The position numbers and the translations under genes were made by a program. Below are positions 55,086 to 63,993 of a DNA stretch of 64,000 nucleotides, in pieces (position 1 is the first letter of the stretch; each line of letters begins with the position of its first letter). Source of the stretch: Variimorphobacter saccharofermentans (GTDB lineage: Bacteria > Bacillota > Clostridia > Lachnospirales > Lachnospiraceae); the NCBI RefSeq assembly GCF_014174405.1, contig NZ_JACEGA010000001.1, positions 3,450,501-3,514,500 on the forward strand. Reading direction: 5' to 3'. Below the pieces are notes generated by a model. It searched no databases. It worked only from the letters and a program-made list of their open reading frames with translations, and was not told the origin of the DNA.

Positions 55086-55601
55086 TTACTGCATCGCATC
55101 GAACATCCCTGTTACCTGCGATTGTGAATCATATTGAGAAGCACCCTTAGTGTAAGTATTGTTCCCCGGTGACATCCTTGTACTCTGAATAAAATTCATA
55201 TTGAATTCTATCATCTCTAGGGATTGTTCTATTAACGATTTGTTTCGATTATTGATTTCGACTAACCTTTGAATGGTGCTTTTTAGATTATCATGTATTA
55301 ATGAAAGAGCTCTCTGCTCTTTTGGTTGCTTTTCCATTAAACCAATTAAGGTTTTTAAAGTAAACTCACCGTCTTTTCGATTGATTACGGTTCTGATATT
55401 GAGCATTAACTCATTGCGTTTGTGTTCCAAAGCGCTGATCTGATCCACCGCCAACTGCTCCTTAGCAGTTATCGCCTGAAGAGAAGTCAGGTCATTTTTC
55501 ACGATAACCCGAGTCTTCTCATCAGCTATCGGAATCAATTGACGGTACACCTCGTATTCCTGCTCCAGAATATCGATTAATTCTTCCATTAAGCTCGCCA
55601 A
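55086..55601 (-). CDS. flgN: Flagellar export chaperone FlgN
   Basis: A 171-residue helical FlgN-type protein (ELIDILEQEYEVYRQLIPIADEKTRVIVKNDLTSLQAIT), which binds hook-associated proteins FlgK and FlgL before export. The C-terminus NNTYTKGASQYDSQSQVTGMFDAMQ is unstructured. It starts at TTG after AGAGGG with six bases; an ATG four codons on has a poor RBS. It lies between flgM and flgK, as in other Gram-positives. Confidence 0.88.
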   Translation of the reverse strand: MASLMEELIDILEQEYEVYRQLIPIADEKTRVIVKNDLTSLQAITAKEQLAVDQISALEHKRNELMLNIRTVINRKDGEFTLKTLIGLMEKQPKEQRALSLIHDNLKSTIQRLVEINNRNKSLIEQSLEMIEFNMNFIQSTRMSPGNNTYTKGASQYDSQSQVTGMFDAMQ

Positions 55602-55661
55602 CGTTAACCCTCTCTTCTCTATGGATTTTTCACTTCTTAGCCCTTTATTCCGGTAGTACGC

Positions 55662-55931
55662 TTATCCAAAATAGCGTTCAATCAGCTTATCTGCAACATC
55701 CTGCATGCTGATATTATATGTTCCTGCATTCATTTTTTCTTTGATTTCTTTGATCTTCTCTTCTCGTACATCAGGAACACGCGCAATCACTTGCTTTGCT
55801 ATCTGATAGTCCTTTCCCGTCTGGGATATTTCCAATTTGTCACTGAAGCTGCGCCCCTTCGTCTTAGAAGTACTCTTTACATTATTTGCTTCGTAAATTT
55901 TACTAATCTTGTTAAATGCATCTATGCGCAT
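55662..55931 (-). CDS. flgM: Anti-sigma-28 factor FlgM
   Basis: An 89-residue FlgM starting MRIDAFNKISKIYEANN; four upstream codons including GTGs are open, but GGTGGTG before the ATG decides. The C-terminal sigma-binding half has DKLEISQTGKDYQIAKQVIARVPDVREEKIKEIKEKMNAGTYNISMQDVADKLIERYFG, typical of the family. It holds SigD inactive until the hook is complete. It heads the flgM-flgN-flgK-flgK-flgL operon and has a close SigD promoter. Confidence 0.93.
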   Translation of the reverse strand: MRIDAFNKISKIYEANNVKSTSKTKGRSFSDKLEISQTGKDYQIAKQVIARVPDVREEKIKEIKEKMNAGTYNISMQDVADKLIERYFG

Positions 55932-55988
55932 CCTAATCACCACCTATCTATAGGATTTTCCAAATGGTTTTTTATAACTCTACCTTAT

Positions 55989-56015
55989 TTATCGGCCGTT
56001 TTGTAATTATCATTA
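55989..56015 (-). promoter_or_regulatory. SigD (sigma-28) promoter of the flgM operon
   Basis: Read on the minus strand: TAAT, 15 bases, GCCGATAA. The -10 is a perfect match to the flagellar consensus and the -35 differs in one base. It lies about 60 bases before the flgM start and ends about 35 bases short of the IS element. Confidence 0.82.
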
Positions 56016-56050
56016 GAGTAATTTCAAAAAAAATTTATAAGATAATGTAA

Positions 56051-57947
56051 AAAGGGGCTGTCGCACTAAGTAATTAGTGCGTAGCTCCTTTTTCAAATAA
56101 AATAAATCCCAAACTTCGAAAAGTAAGGGATTTATGGTAAAATATTAGTATGCTAATACAAAATAATTTACATAAAAATTATACTTCATTTCAGAGTGGA
56201 TATCAATTAAAACTTCCACTAAATCTCGAATGTATAATCTCAGAAAATGATTCCGTTCGATTACTAAGTCAGTTTGTGGAGGAAATGGATTTGACTGACT
56301 TATATTCTACTTACGAAAGAGTAAGAGAAAATTCTGTATCGCCTAGAACACTTCTAAAGATTGTACTTTATTCTTACATGAATGGTGATTACTCTTCACG
56401 CTCCATGGAGCTTAATTGTAAGAGGGATATTAATTTCATGTTTCTATTAGAAGGTGCAAATGCTCCTGACCATGCAACTTTTGCAAGATTTCGAAGTATT
56501 CATTTTGCACCCTGTTCAAAGCGTATCTTTGCTGAAATGTCTAACCGCCTTTATAATCTAGGTGAAATATCAGGTGAGACTATTTTTATCGATGGTACAA
56601 AGATAGAAGCAAGTTCCAATAAATATACATTTGTATGGAAAAAAGCTGTTTCAAAAAATCAGGCAAAGCTACTTCTAAAACTGGCGGATTTGATAGCTGA
56701 TTGCGAGCAACTGTATGATATAAAAATAGTTTATGGAAATACTGTAAAAATGAAGCACGTTAAGAAGCTGCGCAAGAATCTTTACACATTAAAAGAACGT
56801 GAGAACCTTGTCTTTGTTCATGGAATCGGCAAGAGAAAGTCCCCGCTTCAAAAAAGCATTGAAGCATTGGAGGAGTATCTGGCAAAGTTAAAAGAATACA
56901 ATCAAAAGATATATATTTGTGGTGAAAGAAATAGTTATTCTAAGACAGACCATGATGCTACCTTTATGAGAATGAAAGAAGATGCTATGAGAAATGGACA
57001 ATTAAAACCTGCGTACAATCTGCAGCATGGAGTTGATTCTGAATATATCACTTGGCTTACCATTGGGCCACAGCCAACAGATACAACAACTCTTATTCCA
57101 TTTTTAAAAGAGGCTGAGGAATACTTGAAATTTAAATATAAAAAAATCATAGCAGATGCTGGATATGAAAGTGAAGAAAACTACTTATTTATTGAAAGTA
57201 ATGGACAAACTTCATTTATAAAACCTGCTAATTATGAAATATCCAAAACACGAAAGTATCAACAAGATATAGGAAGAATCGAAAATATGGATTATGATAA
57301 AGAAGAGGATGCTTATATTTGTCGTAATGGAAAAAAATTAAACGTTGAATATATCAAACACTCCAAATCAAAAACAGGATATATGAGCGAAAAAACAATT
57401 TATACAAGTAGTGATTGTAGTGGATGTTCCTACAAAAACGATTGTATCAAAGGAAATAATTGCAAAACACCTTTTGAAGAACGAAATAAAGTTCTTCAAG
57501 TAGCAAAAAAGTTTATAAAACAAAGGCAAGAAGGTCTTGAGCGAATACTTTCAGAGGAAGGGATACTGCTAAGAATGAATCGTAGTATACAAGCAGAAGG
57601 TTCCTTTGGAGATTTAAAGCAAGACATGCAATTCAGACGTTATCTAAGTAAAGGCACATCAAATGTTCTGGCAGAAAGTGTGCTTCTTGCTATGGCGAGA
57701 AACATAAACAAACTACATAATAAGATTCAAAATGGAAAAACTGGAATGCATTTATTCCCAATTAAAAGTGCATAGATTTTAAAATGTCTAAATAAAATTT
57801 CAAGGCCTATTATTAGGTCTATTAAATTACATCATTTTTAAGAAACATAGATGGAACTAAGATGAAACAGATAATAAAAGGCTATTTTCAGGAAAAAGGA
57901 AGCTGTCGCTTCACGATTATTTAATCGTTAAAGCGACAGCCCCCTTT
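56051..57947 (+). mobile_element. IS1182-type insertion sequence (intact)
   Basis: One transposase gene framed by inverted ends. The left end reads AAAGGGGCTGTCGC (from 56051) and the right end, on the other strand, AAAGGGGGCTGTCGC (to 57947). Each end carries a hairpin just inside: CGCACTAA-GTAA-TTAGTGCG on the left, and GCTGTCGCTT...AAGCGACAGC around an ACGATT/AATCGT stem on the right. The exact boundary and target duplication cannot be fixed from one copy; no clear short duplication was seen. It lies between ctpA and the flgM promoter. Confidence 0.85.
56150..57775 (+). CDS. IS1182-family transposase
   Basis: A 541-residue DDE transposase without internal stops or frameshift. The N-terminal domain (about 20-110) is DUF772-like (YSTYERVRENSVSPRTLLKIVLYSYMNG, FARFRSIHFAP). 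Catalytic residues can be read: first Asp in IFIDGTKIEA (about 147), second Asp in KIIADAGYESEENY, and Glu in IQAEGSFGDLKQDMQFRRY. A zinc-like Cys cluster (CSGCSYKNDCIKGNNC) precedes the Glu. The start has only a weak ribosome site, as is common for IS genes. The element looks capable of moving, if it is expressed. Confidence 0.93.
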   Translation: MLIQNNLHKNYTSFQSGYQLKLPLNLECIISENDSVRLLSQFVEEMDLTDLYSTYERVRENSVSPRTLLKIVLYSYMNGDYSSRSMELNCKRDINFMFLLEGANAPDHATFARFRSIHFAPCSKRIFAEMSNRLYNLGEISGETIFIDGTKIEASSNKYTFVWKKAVSKNQAKLLLKLADLIADCEQLYDIKIVYGNTVKMKHVKKLRKNLYTLKERENLVFVHGIGKRKSPLQKSIEALEEYLAKLKEYNQKIYICGERNSYSKTDHDATFMRMKEDAMRNGQLKPAYNLQHGVDSEYITWLTIGPQPTDTTTLIPFLKEAEEYLKFKYKKIIADAGYESEENYLFIESNGQTSFIKPANYEISKTRKYQQDIGRIENMDYDKEEDAYICRNGKKLNVEYIKHSKSKTGYMSEKTIYTSSDCSGCSYKNDCIKGNNCKTPFEERNKVLQVAKKFIKQRQEGLERILSEEGILLRMNRSIQAEGSFGDLKQDMQFRRYLSKGTSNVLAESVLLAMARNINKLHNKIQNGKTGMHLFPIKSA

Positions 57948-57993
57948 GCTGAACACAACAAATTATAGTATTTTCATTAAGTTATCTAGTTAC

Positions 57994-59268
57994 TTATTTT
58001 TTAATTTTATTCTTTAACACCTTAATCGCTTTTTGTAACTGGTTGTCTTTTTCAACCGGAATTGTTACCTCTTTTTTCATTTCCTCATCCAGTTCAATCT
58101 CAACATCTGGAGTAATACCAGTTTTATGAATATTTCGACCCTTTGGCGTATAATACTTTGATATGGTAAGCTTTACAGCTGTTCCGTCTGAAAGTGGAAT
58201 AACCTTTTGAACAATTCCTTTTCCAAAGCTGGTGGTTCCGACAATGGTTGCTGCCTTATAGTCCTGAAGTGTACCGGCAAATATTTCAGAAGCACTGGCG
58301 CTATTTCCATTAATCAACACCGCCATAGGAATATCGAGCTTGATATCGTCCTCAGCATTTTCTGGATCCCGCTTTCCATACTTATCCTCGGTATATACGA
58401 TCAAACCTTTCGGTAAAAGACGGTCCAGTATCTTTACAACAGAATCCAGTAATCCACCCGGGTTGTTACGAACGTCGACTACCAGTCCCTTCATACCATC
58501 CTTTTCTAATTTATCAATGGCTGCTTTAAACTGTGTTACGGTAATCTCATCAAACTCGGTAATCACAACATAACCGATGCCATCCTCCAGCATCTTATAT
58601 TCTATAGTGGGTACTTCGATTTCCTGTCGAACTATGGTAAAATCAATGGGATCAGTCTCTCCTTCGCGAACGATCGATATATTCACCTTCGTTCCTTCTT
58701 TTCCCTTCATTTTACTAACTACTTCAGATAAATCGTTTCCTGTTACTTCTTCCCCTTCAACCTTGTATATAATATCACCTGGAAGTAAACCAGCCTTATA
58801 TGCTGGCCCATTAACAAAAGGCTTAACGATGGTTATAATACCAGTGTCAATGTTCTGACTTACCGTAGCTCCGATACCACAATATACTCCGGATGCGCCT
58901 TCCATCAATGCCTCATATTCTTCGTGGGTATAGTAGGTAGAGTATGGATCCTTCAGGCTGCTGATAAATCCTTTATATATTCCGTCTTCAAAATTCACCT
59001 GGTCCACTTTTTCCAAATAGTAATTATCCACCAGCATTTCTAAAAATGCTAACTTCTTCACTATTTCATCATATTTATGCTCTCCCTGCGCCGCCGAGAT
59101 CTCCTCTGAATCGTCAGCTTCCCTCTCTTCAGTCGCTTCGGCTATATAATCCTTCGAATCTCCATCTGCCATACCATTACCGAACAACAATACAGCTCCT
59201 AAAACGGAAAATAAGAGCGCTGCTCCGCATATTCCAGTAATCATTCCGGTTATGAAATTCTTCTTCAT
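57994..59268 (-). CDS. ctpA: Carboxyl-terminal processing protease (S41)
   Basis: A 424-residue protein starting MKKNFITGMITGICGAAL; an open upstream stretch of 28 codons lacks an RBS, and GGAGGGACAAT precedes this ATG. N-terminal membrane anchor (about 5-30), then a PDZ domain (about 110-200, GIGATVSQNIDTGIITIVKPFVNGPAYKAGLLPGDIIYKVEG) and the tail-specific protease core with LINGNSASASEIFAG (nucleophile Ser) and TSFGKGIVQ (base Lys). It acts outside the membrane to trim C-termini of exported proteins. A long terminator-like hairpin of the IS follows its stop. Confidence 0.94.
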   Translation of the reverse strand: MKKNFITGMITGICGAALLFSVLGAVLLFGNGMADGDSKDYIAEATEEREADDSEEISAAQGEHKYDEIVKKLAFLEMLVDNYYLEKVDQVNFEDGIYKGFISSLKDPYSTYYTHEEYEALMEGASGVYCGIGATVSQNIDTGIITIVKPFVNGPAYKAGLLPGDIIYKVEGEEVTGNDLSEVVSKMKGKEGTKVNISIVREGETDPIDFTIVRQEIEVPTIEYKMLEDGIGYVVITEFDEITVTQFKAAIDKLEKDGMKGLVVDVRNNPGGLLDSVVKILDRLLPKGLIVYTEDKYGKRDPENAEDDIKLDIPMAVLINGNSASASEIFAGTLQDYKAATIVGTTSFGKGIVQKVIPLSDGTAVKLTISKYYTPKGRNIHKTGITPDVEIELDEEMKKEVTIPVEKDNQLQKAIKVLKNKIKK

Positions 59269-59417
59269 ATTGTCCCTCCTATCTGTCCGTCTGTATATTA
59301 TATTCTTTGACTTATTATTATAGCTATGCACCTTATAACTATTTAGAAGCATAAGTATCGTCCGATATGGAACTAATGCAAGCTAAGGAGAGTGTCTTGC
59401 CCGGATATAAAGCTCTC

Positions 59418-60506
59418 TTAATAGTCCAATTGCTCCATATATTTCATGTACTTTACAACCATAAGAGCAATCTTAAATGTAATGGCATCTTCAAATACCC
59501 GAAGATCTAAATTCGTGCTCTTTTGCAGTTTATCCAGACGATATACCAGGGTATTACGGTGAATATATAATTGTCTGGAGGTTTCTGATACATTAAGGCT
59601 ATTTTCAAAGAACTTGTTGATCGTGGTCAAGGTTTCCTCATCAAAATCATCTGGTGATTTTCCTTCAAAAATTTCCTTTATAAACATTTTACATAATGGC
59701 ATAGGAAGCTGGTAGATTAATCTTCCGATTCCCAGATTATTATATGCCACCACATTTCTTCCACTATAGAATATTTTTCCTACATCCAGAGCCATCTTCG
59801 CTTCTTTATAAGATCTGGATACATCCTTGATCTCGTTAACGATGGTACCATAAGCAACATGAACCTTTGTCATGGCTTCCGTATTCAGCATATCCAGTAT
59901 CACTTTTGCTGTTTTATTCAAATCTTCGTAAGTCTCATTTTGTTTTACTTCTCTCACAAGAATGATGTTTTTCTCATCAACTGCAGTGATGAAATCCTTC
60001 GTTTTACCAGAAAACAGGCTGCGAACAGTCTCAAGCGCATTCGCATCCTTTTCATTCTTCGTCTCAATTATATATACAACACGTCTAGCTTCTGTATCAA
60101 TATGAAGCTTCTTAGCCCTGTTATAGATATCAACCAGCAGAAGATTATCCAGAAGCAGGTTCTTAATGAAATTGTCCTTATCGTATCTTTCCTTGTACGC
60201 AATCAACAGGTTTTGAATCTGGAAGGAAGCAATCTTACCAATCATAAATACATCTTCGCTGTCACCCTTTGCCAAAATCACATACTCTAATTGATGTTCA
60301 TCGAAAACTTTAAAAAACTGATACCCCTGAATTGCCTGACTGTCCGCCGGAGAAGACACAAATGCTAACACTGCATTCTCATACTGTTCTGCATTCTCAA
60401 TGGTAGTAGCTAACACCTTACCCTCTGTATCCATAACACAGATGTCAATACGTGTAATGCCTTTTAATCCATCAATGGTGCTTTGAAGAATTTGATTGGA
60501 AATCAT
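59418..60506 (-). CDS. CdaR/PucR-type transcriptional regulator
   Basis: A 362-residue protein. Residues about 1-130 are the putative sugar diacid recognition domain (ISNQILQSTIDGLKGITRIDICVMDTEGKVLATT). Residues about 150-270 are a GGDEF-like helper fold, and the C-terminal PucR helix-turn-helix (about 300-355) has VSETSRQLYIHRNTLVYRLDKLQKSTNLDLRVFED. CdaR-type proteins are activators, sometimes of sugar-diacid use. No such catabolic genes are adjacent, so the target may be the sugar ABC ATPase gene upstream or elsewhere. GGGAG precedes the ATG. Confidence 0.88.
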   Translation of the reverse strand: MISNQILQSTIDGLKGITRIDICVMDTEGKVLATTIENAEQYENAVLAFVSSPADSQAIQGYQFFKVFDEHQLEYVILAKGDSEDVFMIGKIASFQIQNLLIAYKERYDKDNFIKNLLLDNLLLVDIYNRAKKLHIDTEARRVVYIIETKNEKDANALETVRSLFSGKTKDFITAVDEKNIILVREVKQNETYEDLNKTAKVILDMLNTEAMTKVHVAYGTIVNEIKDVSRSYKEAKMALDVGKIFYSGRNVVAYNNLGIGRLIYQLPMPLCKMFIKEIFEGKSPDDFDEETLTTINKFFENSLNVSETSRQLYIHRNTLVYRLDKLQKSTNLDLRVFEDAITFKIALMVVKYMKYMEQLDY

Positions 60507-60796
60507 TCATTCACTCCCTTTATATTATATTTCTATTATTTCATAAAATTCATATGTCCGAATGCTATTTTAGCACCGTTTTCGTCAGAAGTAAACTAAA
60601 TTTATAAAATTTTCACAATAATTTTCGTGTAATAGTATCAAATTTACCGCATTTGGATTTAGTTTATTCACAAAACTTTTATCCTGCAGAGTTTTTAGTG
60701 CTTCACAGATGCTTATTCAGAGTTTCGTTTGTGCCAATAAGATTAAAAAATAGGGAGCAATAATGCTCCCTATTGATAATATACTATGTTCATTAA
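60507..60796. other. Intergenic region between CdaR-like and sugar-ABC ATPase genes
   Basis: Holds the terminator of the ATPase gene (60745-60778) and the leader of the CdaR-like gene. AT-rich, no gene seen. Confidence 0.5.
60745..60778 (-). terminator. Rho-independent terminator of the sugar ABC ATPase gene
   Basis: On the minus strand AATAGGGAGC pairs with GCTCCCTATT over a six-base loop and is followed by TTTTTT. About 20 bases after the stop. Confidence 0.92.
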
Positions 60797-61912
60797 TTAG
60801 TTTGTTATAACTTCTTCTGTTTCCTTATCAAATACATGTAATTTTGACATATCAAATGCAATCTTCAATGTATCATCCGGTCTTGCTGTTGTACGAGGAT
60901 TTACACGAGCTGTAATTTCGAAGGTGTCATTTACTGTGAAGTATAAGTTAACTTCTGCACCTAATAACTCGTATACCTTAACTGTAGCTTCAATAACACT
61001 GTCAGGAGAGCTACTTAAGAATACTTCCTCATCATGAATATCTTCTGGACGAATACCGATAACAACAGTCTTTCCTTCATAACCACCTTCGATTACTTTC
61101 TTAGCTTTTCCTTCAGGAAGTTTAATCGAATTGGTACCGAAATTAGCGTATACATCGGAACCCTTCTTTGTAATTGTTGCGTCAATGAAGTTCATCTGAG
61201 GTGAACCCATGAAACCAGCAACGAATAAATTCTTTGGTCTGTCATATAAGTTCTGAGGTGTATCTACCTGTTGAATTAAACCATCCTTCATAACAACGAT
61301 TCTGGTACCAAGTGTCATAGCTTCTGTCTGATCATGTGTTACGTAGATAATGGTAGTCTGTAATCTCTGATGTAGCTTAGAAATCTCAACACGCATCTGT
61401 ACTCTCAGCTTAGCATCAAGGTTTGATAACGGCTCATCCATAAGGAATACCTTAGGATTACGAACGATAGCACGACCCATAGCAACACGCTGTCTCTGAC
61501 CACCGGATAGAGCCTTCGGCTTACGGTCTAACAAATGCTCGATATCAAGAATCTTAGCTGCTTCATGAACATATTTATCAATCTGATCTTTCGGAACTTT
61601 TCTTAACTTCAAACCAAATGCCATATTATCATATACTGACATATGCGGATACAAAGCGTAGTTCTGGAAAACCATCGCAATATCTCTATCCTTAGGTTCA
61701 ACATCGTTAACCAACTTATCTCCGATCCATAATTCGCCGGAAGTAATCTCCTCCAAACCTGCGATCATACGAAGTGTTGTTGATTTACCGCAACCAGATG
61801 GTCCTACGAAGATGATGAATTCTCTGTCTGCGATTTCAAGATTAAAATCTTTAACAGCTACAACTCCGTTAGGATATTGCTTGGTAATGTTCTTTAATGA
61901 TAAACTTGCCAT
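60797..61912 (-). CDS. ugpC: Multi-sugar ABC transporter ATPase (UgpC/MsmK/MsmX type)
   Basis: A 371-residue ATPase of the MalK family, energising ABC importers of oligosaccharides. Walker [10 protein letters not shown] (37-45), signature LSGGQ (135-139), Walker [12 protein letters not shown] (156-166) and the C-terminal TOBE regulatory domain (about 240-370) are present. There are no permease or binding-protein genes nearby, which is the situation of the shared ATPases MsmX/MsmK that serve several importers. AGGAGG precedes the ATG; own promoter and terminator. Confidence 0.92.
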   Translation of the reverse strand: MASLSLKNITKQYPNGVVAVKDFNLEIADREFIIFVGPSGCGKSTTLRMIAGLEEITSGELWIGDKLVNDVEPKDRDIAMVFQNYALYPHMSVYDNMAFGLKLRKVPKDQIDKYVHEAAKILDIEHLLDRKPKALSGGQRQRVAMGRAIVRNPKVFLMDEPLSNLDAKLRVQMRVEISKLHQRLQTTIIYVTHDQTEAMTLGTRIVVMKDGLIQQVDTPQNLYDRPKNLFVAGFMGSPQMNFIDATITKKGSDVYANFGTNSIKLPEGKAKKVIEGGYEGKTVVIGIRPEDIHDEEVFLSSSPDSVIEATVKVYELLGAEVNLYFTVNDTFEITARVNPRTTARPDDTLKIAFDMSKLHVFDKETEEVITN

Positions 61913-61966
61913 TTTATATCCTCCTACAATTTTCTACATTCATAATTCTTGTACTATTACCATATC

Positions 61967-61995
61967 AGTATAATACACCATTTCCTATATTGAAA
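61967..61995 (-). promoter_or_regulatory. SigA-type promoter of the sugar ABC ATPase gene
   Basis: On the minus strand TTTCAA, 17 bases, TATACT. The -10 is good, the -35 is moderate. Start codon about 55 bases later. Confidence 0.55.
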
Positions 61996-62099
61996 CCATA
62001 TCCCATTTTAACAAAATAGATTTTAGGCTTTTGTTTAAATTGTATACAAAAAATTAAAATAAGTATTTTTACCGATAATCTTAATGCTATTTGCTTATT

Positions 62100-62990
62100 T
62101 TACTGTCTATATTCAATAAAACCTTCCCCCATTACCTCTCTGACATCACTGATAATAACAAAGGCACTCGGATCAATTTTCTTCGAAATTGCTATGATTT
62201 TCACGATTTCTTTCTTGGATACAACACAAAATAACATCTTTCTTTCCTTATTAGAATACATTCCAGTCGCGCTCAGACCAGTGACACCTCGATCCAGATT
62301 ATGAAGAATGGAGTCTGCAATCTGAGTATAATGATCCGATATAATATACGCCATTTTCGCATATTTTAAGCCTTCCACTATACCGTCCGAAACCTTCCCG
62401 TTAATATACACAGCAATAATGGCATATAATGCATTCCCCAGCCCGAATACGATGGCACCAATTACAATGATAATACCATCTATTATGATTAATATCTGCG
62501 GCACTGTAATGTGCCTTTTATAATAATGAAACAAGGTTGCGATCAGATCCGTTCCACCAGTAGAGGCTTGAACCGAGAATATCAAACCAATTCCGGCGCC
62601 GCCAATTGCACCACCCAAAATGGATGCCAGTAAATAATCATCTAATTTTAAATCATAGATTGGAATAACCATTAACGCCAGGACAAAGGCTATGGTTCCG
62701 AACAGTGCCGAAACCACAAAATTCTTCCCCATAATTTTTATGGCAAGAAGAAATAAGGGTACATTGCATAGGATGGTAAACAGCCAAAGGGGAAAGCCCC
62801 CTTCAATGATGTTCTTTGTCAGATGCTTTACAACAATCGCAAGACCGGATACCCCACCGGTTACCAGCTCCATCGGTTCAAATATCAAATTGACAGACAC
62901 TGCCATTAAAATGGCACCTACAATAATGATTAGGTACTTTCGTAAAATCAATATATTCCGATTTTTCATTAATTTCTTAGCCATAACCAT
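62100..62990 (-). CDS. YitT-family membrane protein
   Basis: A 296-residue protein. Six hydrophobic segments fill residues 18-200 (for example LIIIVGAILMAVSVNLIF and GGAIGGAGIGLIFSVQASTGGTDLIATLFHYY), then a cytoplasmic DUF2179 domain (about 210-296) with LDRGVTGLSATGMYSNKERKMLFCVVSKKE. The family is widespread in Firmicutes and of unknown transport function. GGCGG before the ATG; a second ATG two codons on is possible. Confidence 0.9.
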   Translation of the reverse strand: MVMAKKLMKNRNILILRKYLIIIVGAILMAVSVNLIFEPMELVTGGVSGLAIVVKHLTKNIIEGGFPLWLFTILCNVPLFLLAIKIMGKNFVVSALFGTIAFVLALMVIPIYDLKLDDYLLASILGGAIGGAGIGLIFSVQASTGGTDLIATLFHYYKRHITVPQILIIIDGIIIVIGAIVFGLGNALYAIIAVYINGKVSDGIVEGLKYAKMAYIISDHYTQIADSILHNLDRGVTGLSATGMYSNKERKMLFCVVSKKEIVKIIAISKKIDPSAFVIISDVREVMGEGFIEYRQ

Positions 62991-63090
62991 TTATCCGCCT
63001 CGTTACCAATCTTTGTCCTGTACGTTTTTATGGTACGCATATAGACTTTAGTTTATGCAAATATTTGTACTTCCCTTTATGTTACTTCTT

Positions 63091-63993
63091 CTATTCTACA
63101 ATATCAGCAGTAGTTAATTGCGCCAGTTGCATCTCTACTAGCGTTGTATTCACCACAAAAGCACTGTTCCTGTCATCTCCTCTGATCAGATCAAAGCTGA
63201 CATTATCGATTGATGTCCTGCAGTAGCTGTCCAGATAATTCATTTTATCATGAAACGAAAGGTTTGAAGTGATCTCAGAATAAAGCTCTTCAATATAATT
63301 ACTGAGATCTTCTTTTGTTTTCAGCTTCCCCATCTTCTTTTTATAGGAAGTCTTGAATACGGCTGCATGTACCATTTCTTTATTGTCATCATTGTCATCG
63401 TTCTCTGATTGCTCATCATCAATAGCAACATCCTTTGAACGGGTTATCTCATCCATTGTAAAAATCTCGTCAAAGATTTCCTGGGGAATGGCTGTATAAT
63501 AGCTAATATCAATTCTCAGAAGATCCTCCAGAATTAACACACCATAATCAAACCTTGTATCATCATCCAGATACTTTGATATGGCAGACAGTTTAATCAC
63601 CTGAGGAATCGATGGATAAACTGGTACCAGCTTCCGATATAAGGTATCCGACATGGTAAATTGTGTTCTTGTCGGAATTGTAATATAGGTAAGTTGTTTC
63701 TTTTTACAATGATATATTTCTAAAATGATATTATTAATCTCACCCGTCTTAGTATCATATCCGTATATGAGGTTCTTCGAAATGTCATCAATACTCGCTT
63801 TTGTTATAGGCTCCTGTTCCTGCTGTATTTGATTTGCCACAAGGATGTCAGCATCCGGATCTGAAAAATAGTATATGGTAAATGCATAACCGCAGATTCC
63901 AGCCGTCAATAAAAATAAGATAATTATGACATACTTTAGGATTTTGGAAACTGTGCTTTTCCCTTTGTTACGTGCCAAACGACTCACTCCCAT
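63091..63993 (-). CDS. Degenerate LytR-CpsA-Psr (LCP)-like membrane protein
   Basis: A 300-residue protein with an N-terminal membrane anchor (about 20-40, YVIIILFLLTAGICGYAFTI) and an extracytoplasmic domain. Parts resemble LCP proteins, which attach wall polymers to peptidoglycan: ILEIYHCKKKQLTYITIPTRTQF matches the usual strand and Ile-Pro-Arg-x-Thr segment, and YGVLILEDLLRIDISYYTAIP matches the helix and following strand. Most catalytic Arg/Asp positions are not recognisable, so it may be a non-enzymatic relative. An Asp/Asn-rich segment (about 195-205) interrupts the domain. The start lies only 7 bases from the window edge, so an earlier start cannot be excluded. Confidence 0.65.
   Translation of the reverse strand: MGVSRLARNKGKSTVSKILKYVIIILFLLTAGICGYAFTIYYFSDPDADILVANQIQQEQEPITKASIDDISKNLIYGYDTKTGEINNIILEIYHCKKKQLTYITIPTRTQFTMSDTLYRKLVPVYPSIPQVIKLSAISKYLDDDTRFDYGVLILEDLLRIDISYYTAIPQEIFDEIFTMDEITRSKDVAIDDEQSENDDNDDNKEMVHAAVFKTSYKKKMGKLKTKEDLSNYIEELYSEITSNLSFHDKMNYLDSYCRTSIDNVSFDLIRGDDRNSAFVVNTTLVEMQLAQLTTADIVE

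Noticed and set aside
57908..57941. The right-end IS hairpin as a dedicated ctpA terminator
   Set aside because: The stem contains the IS terminal repeat and mirrors the other end of the IS, so it belongs to the element, though it may stop ctpA transcription as a side effect.
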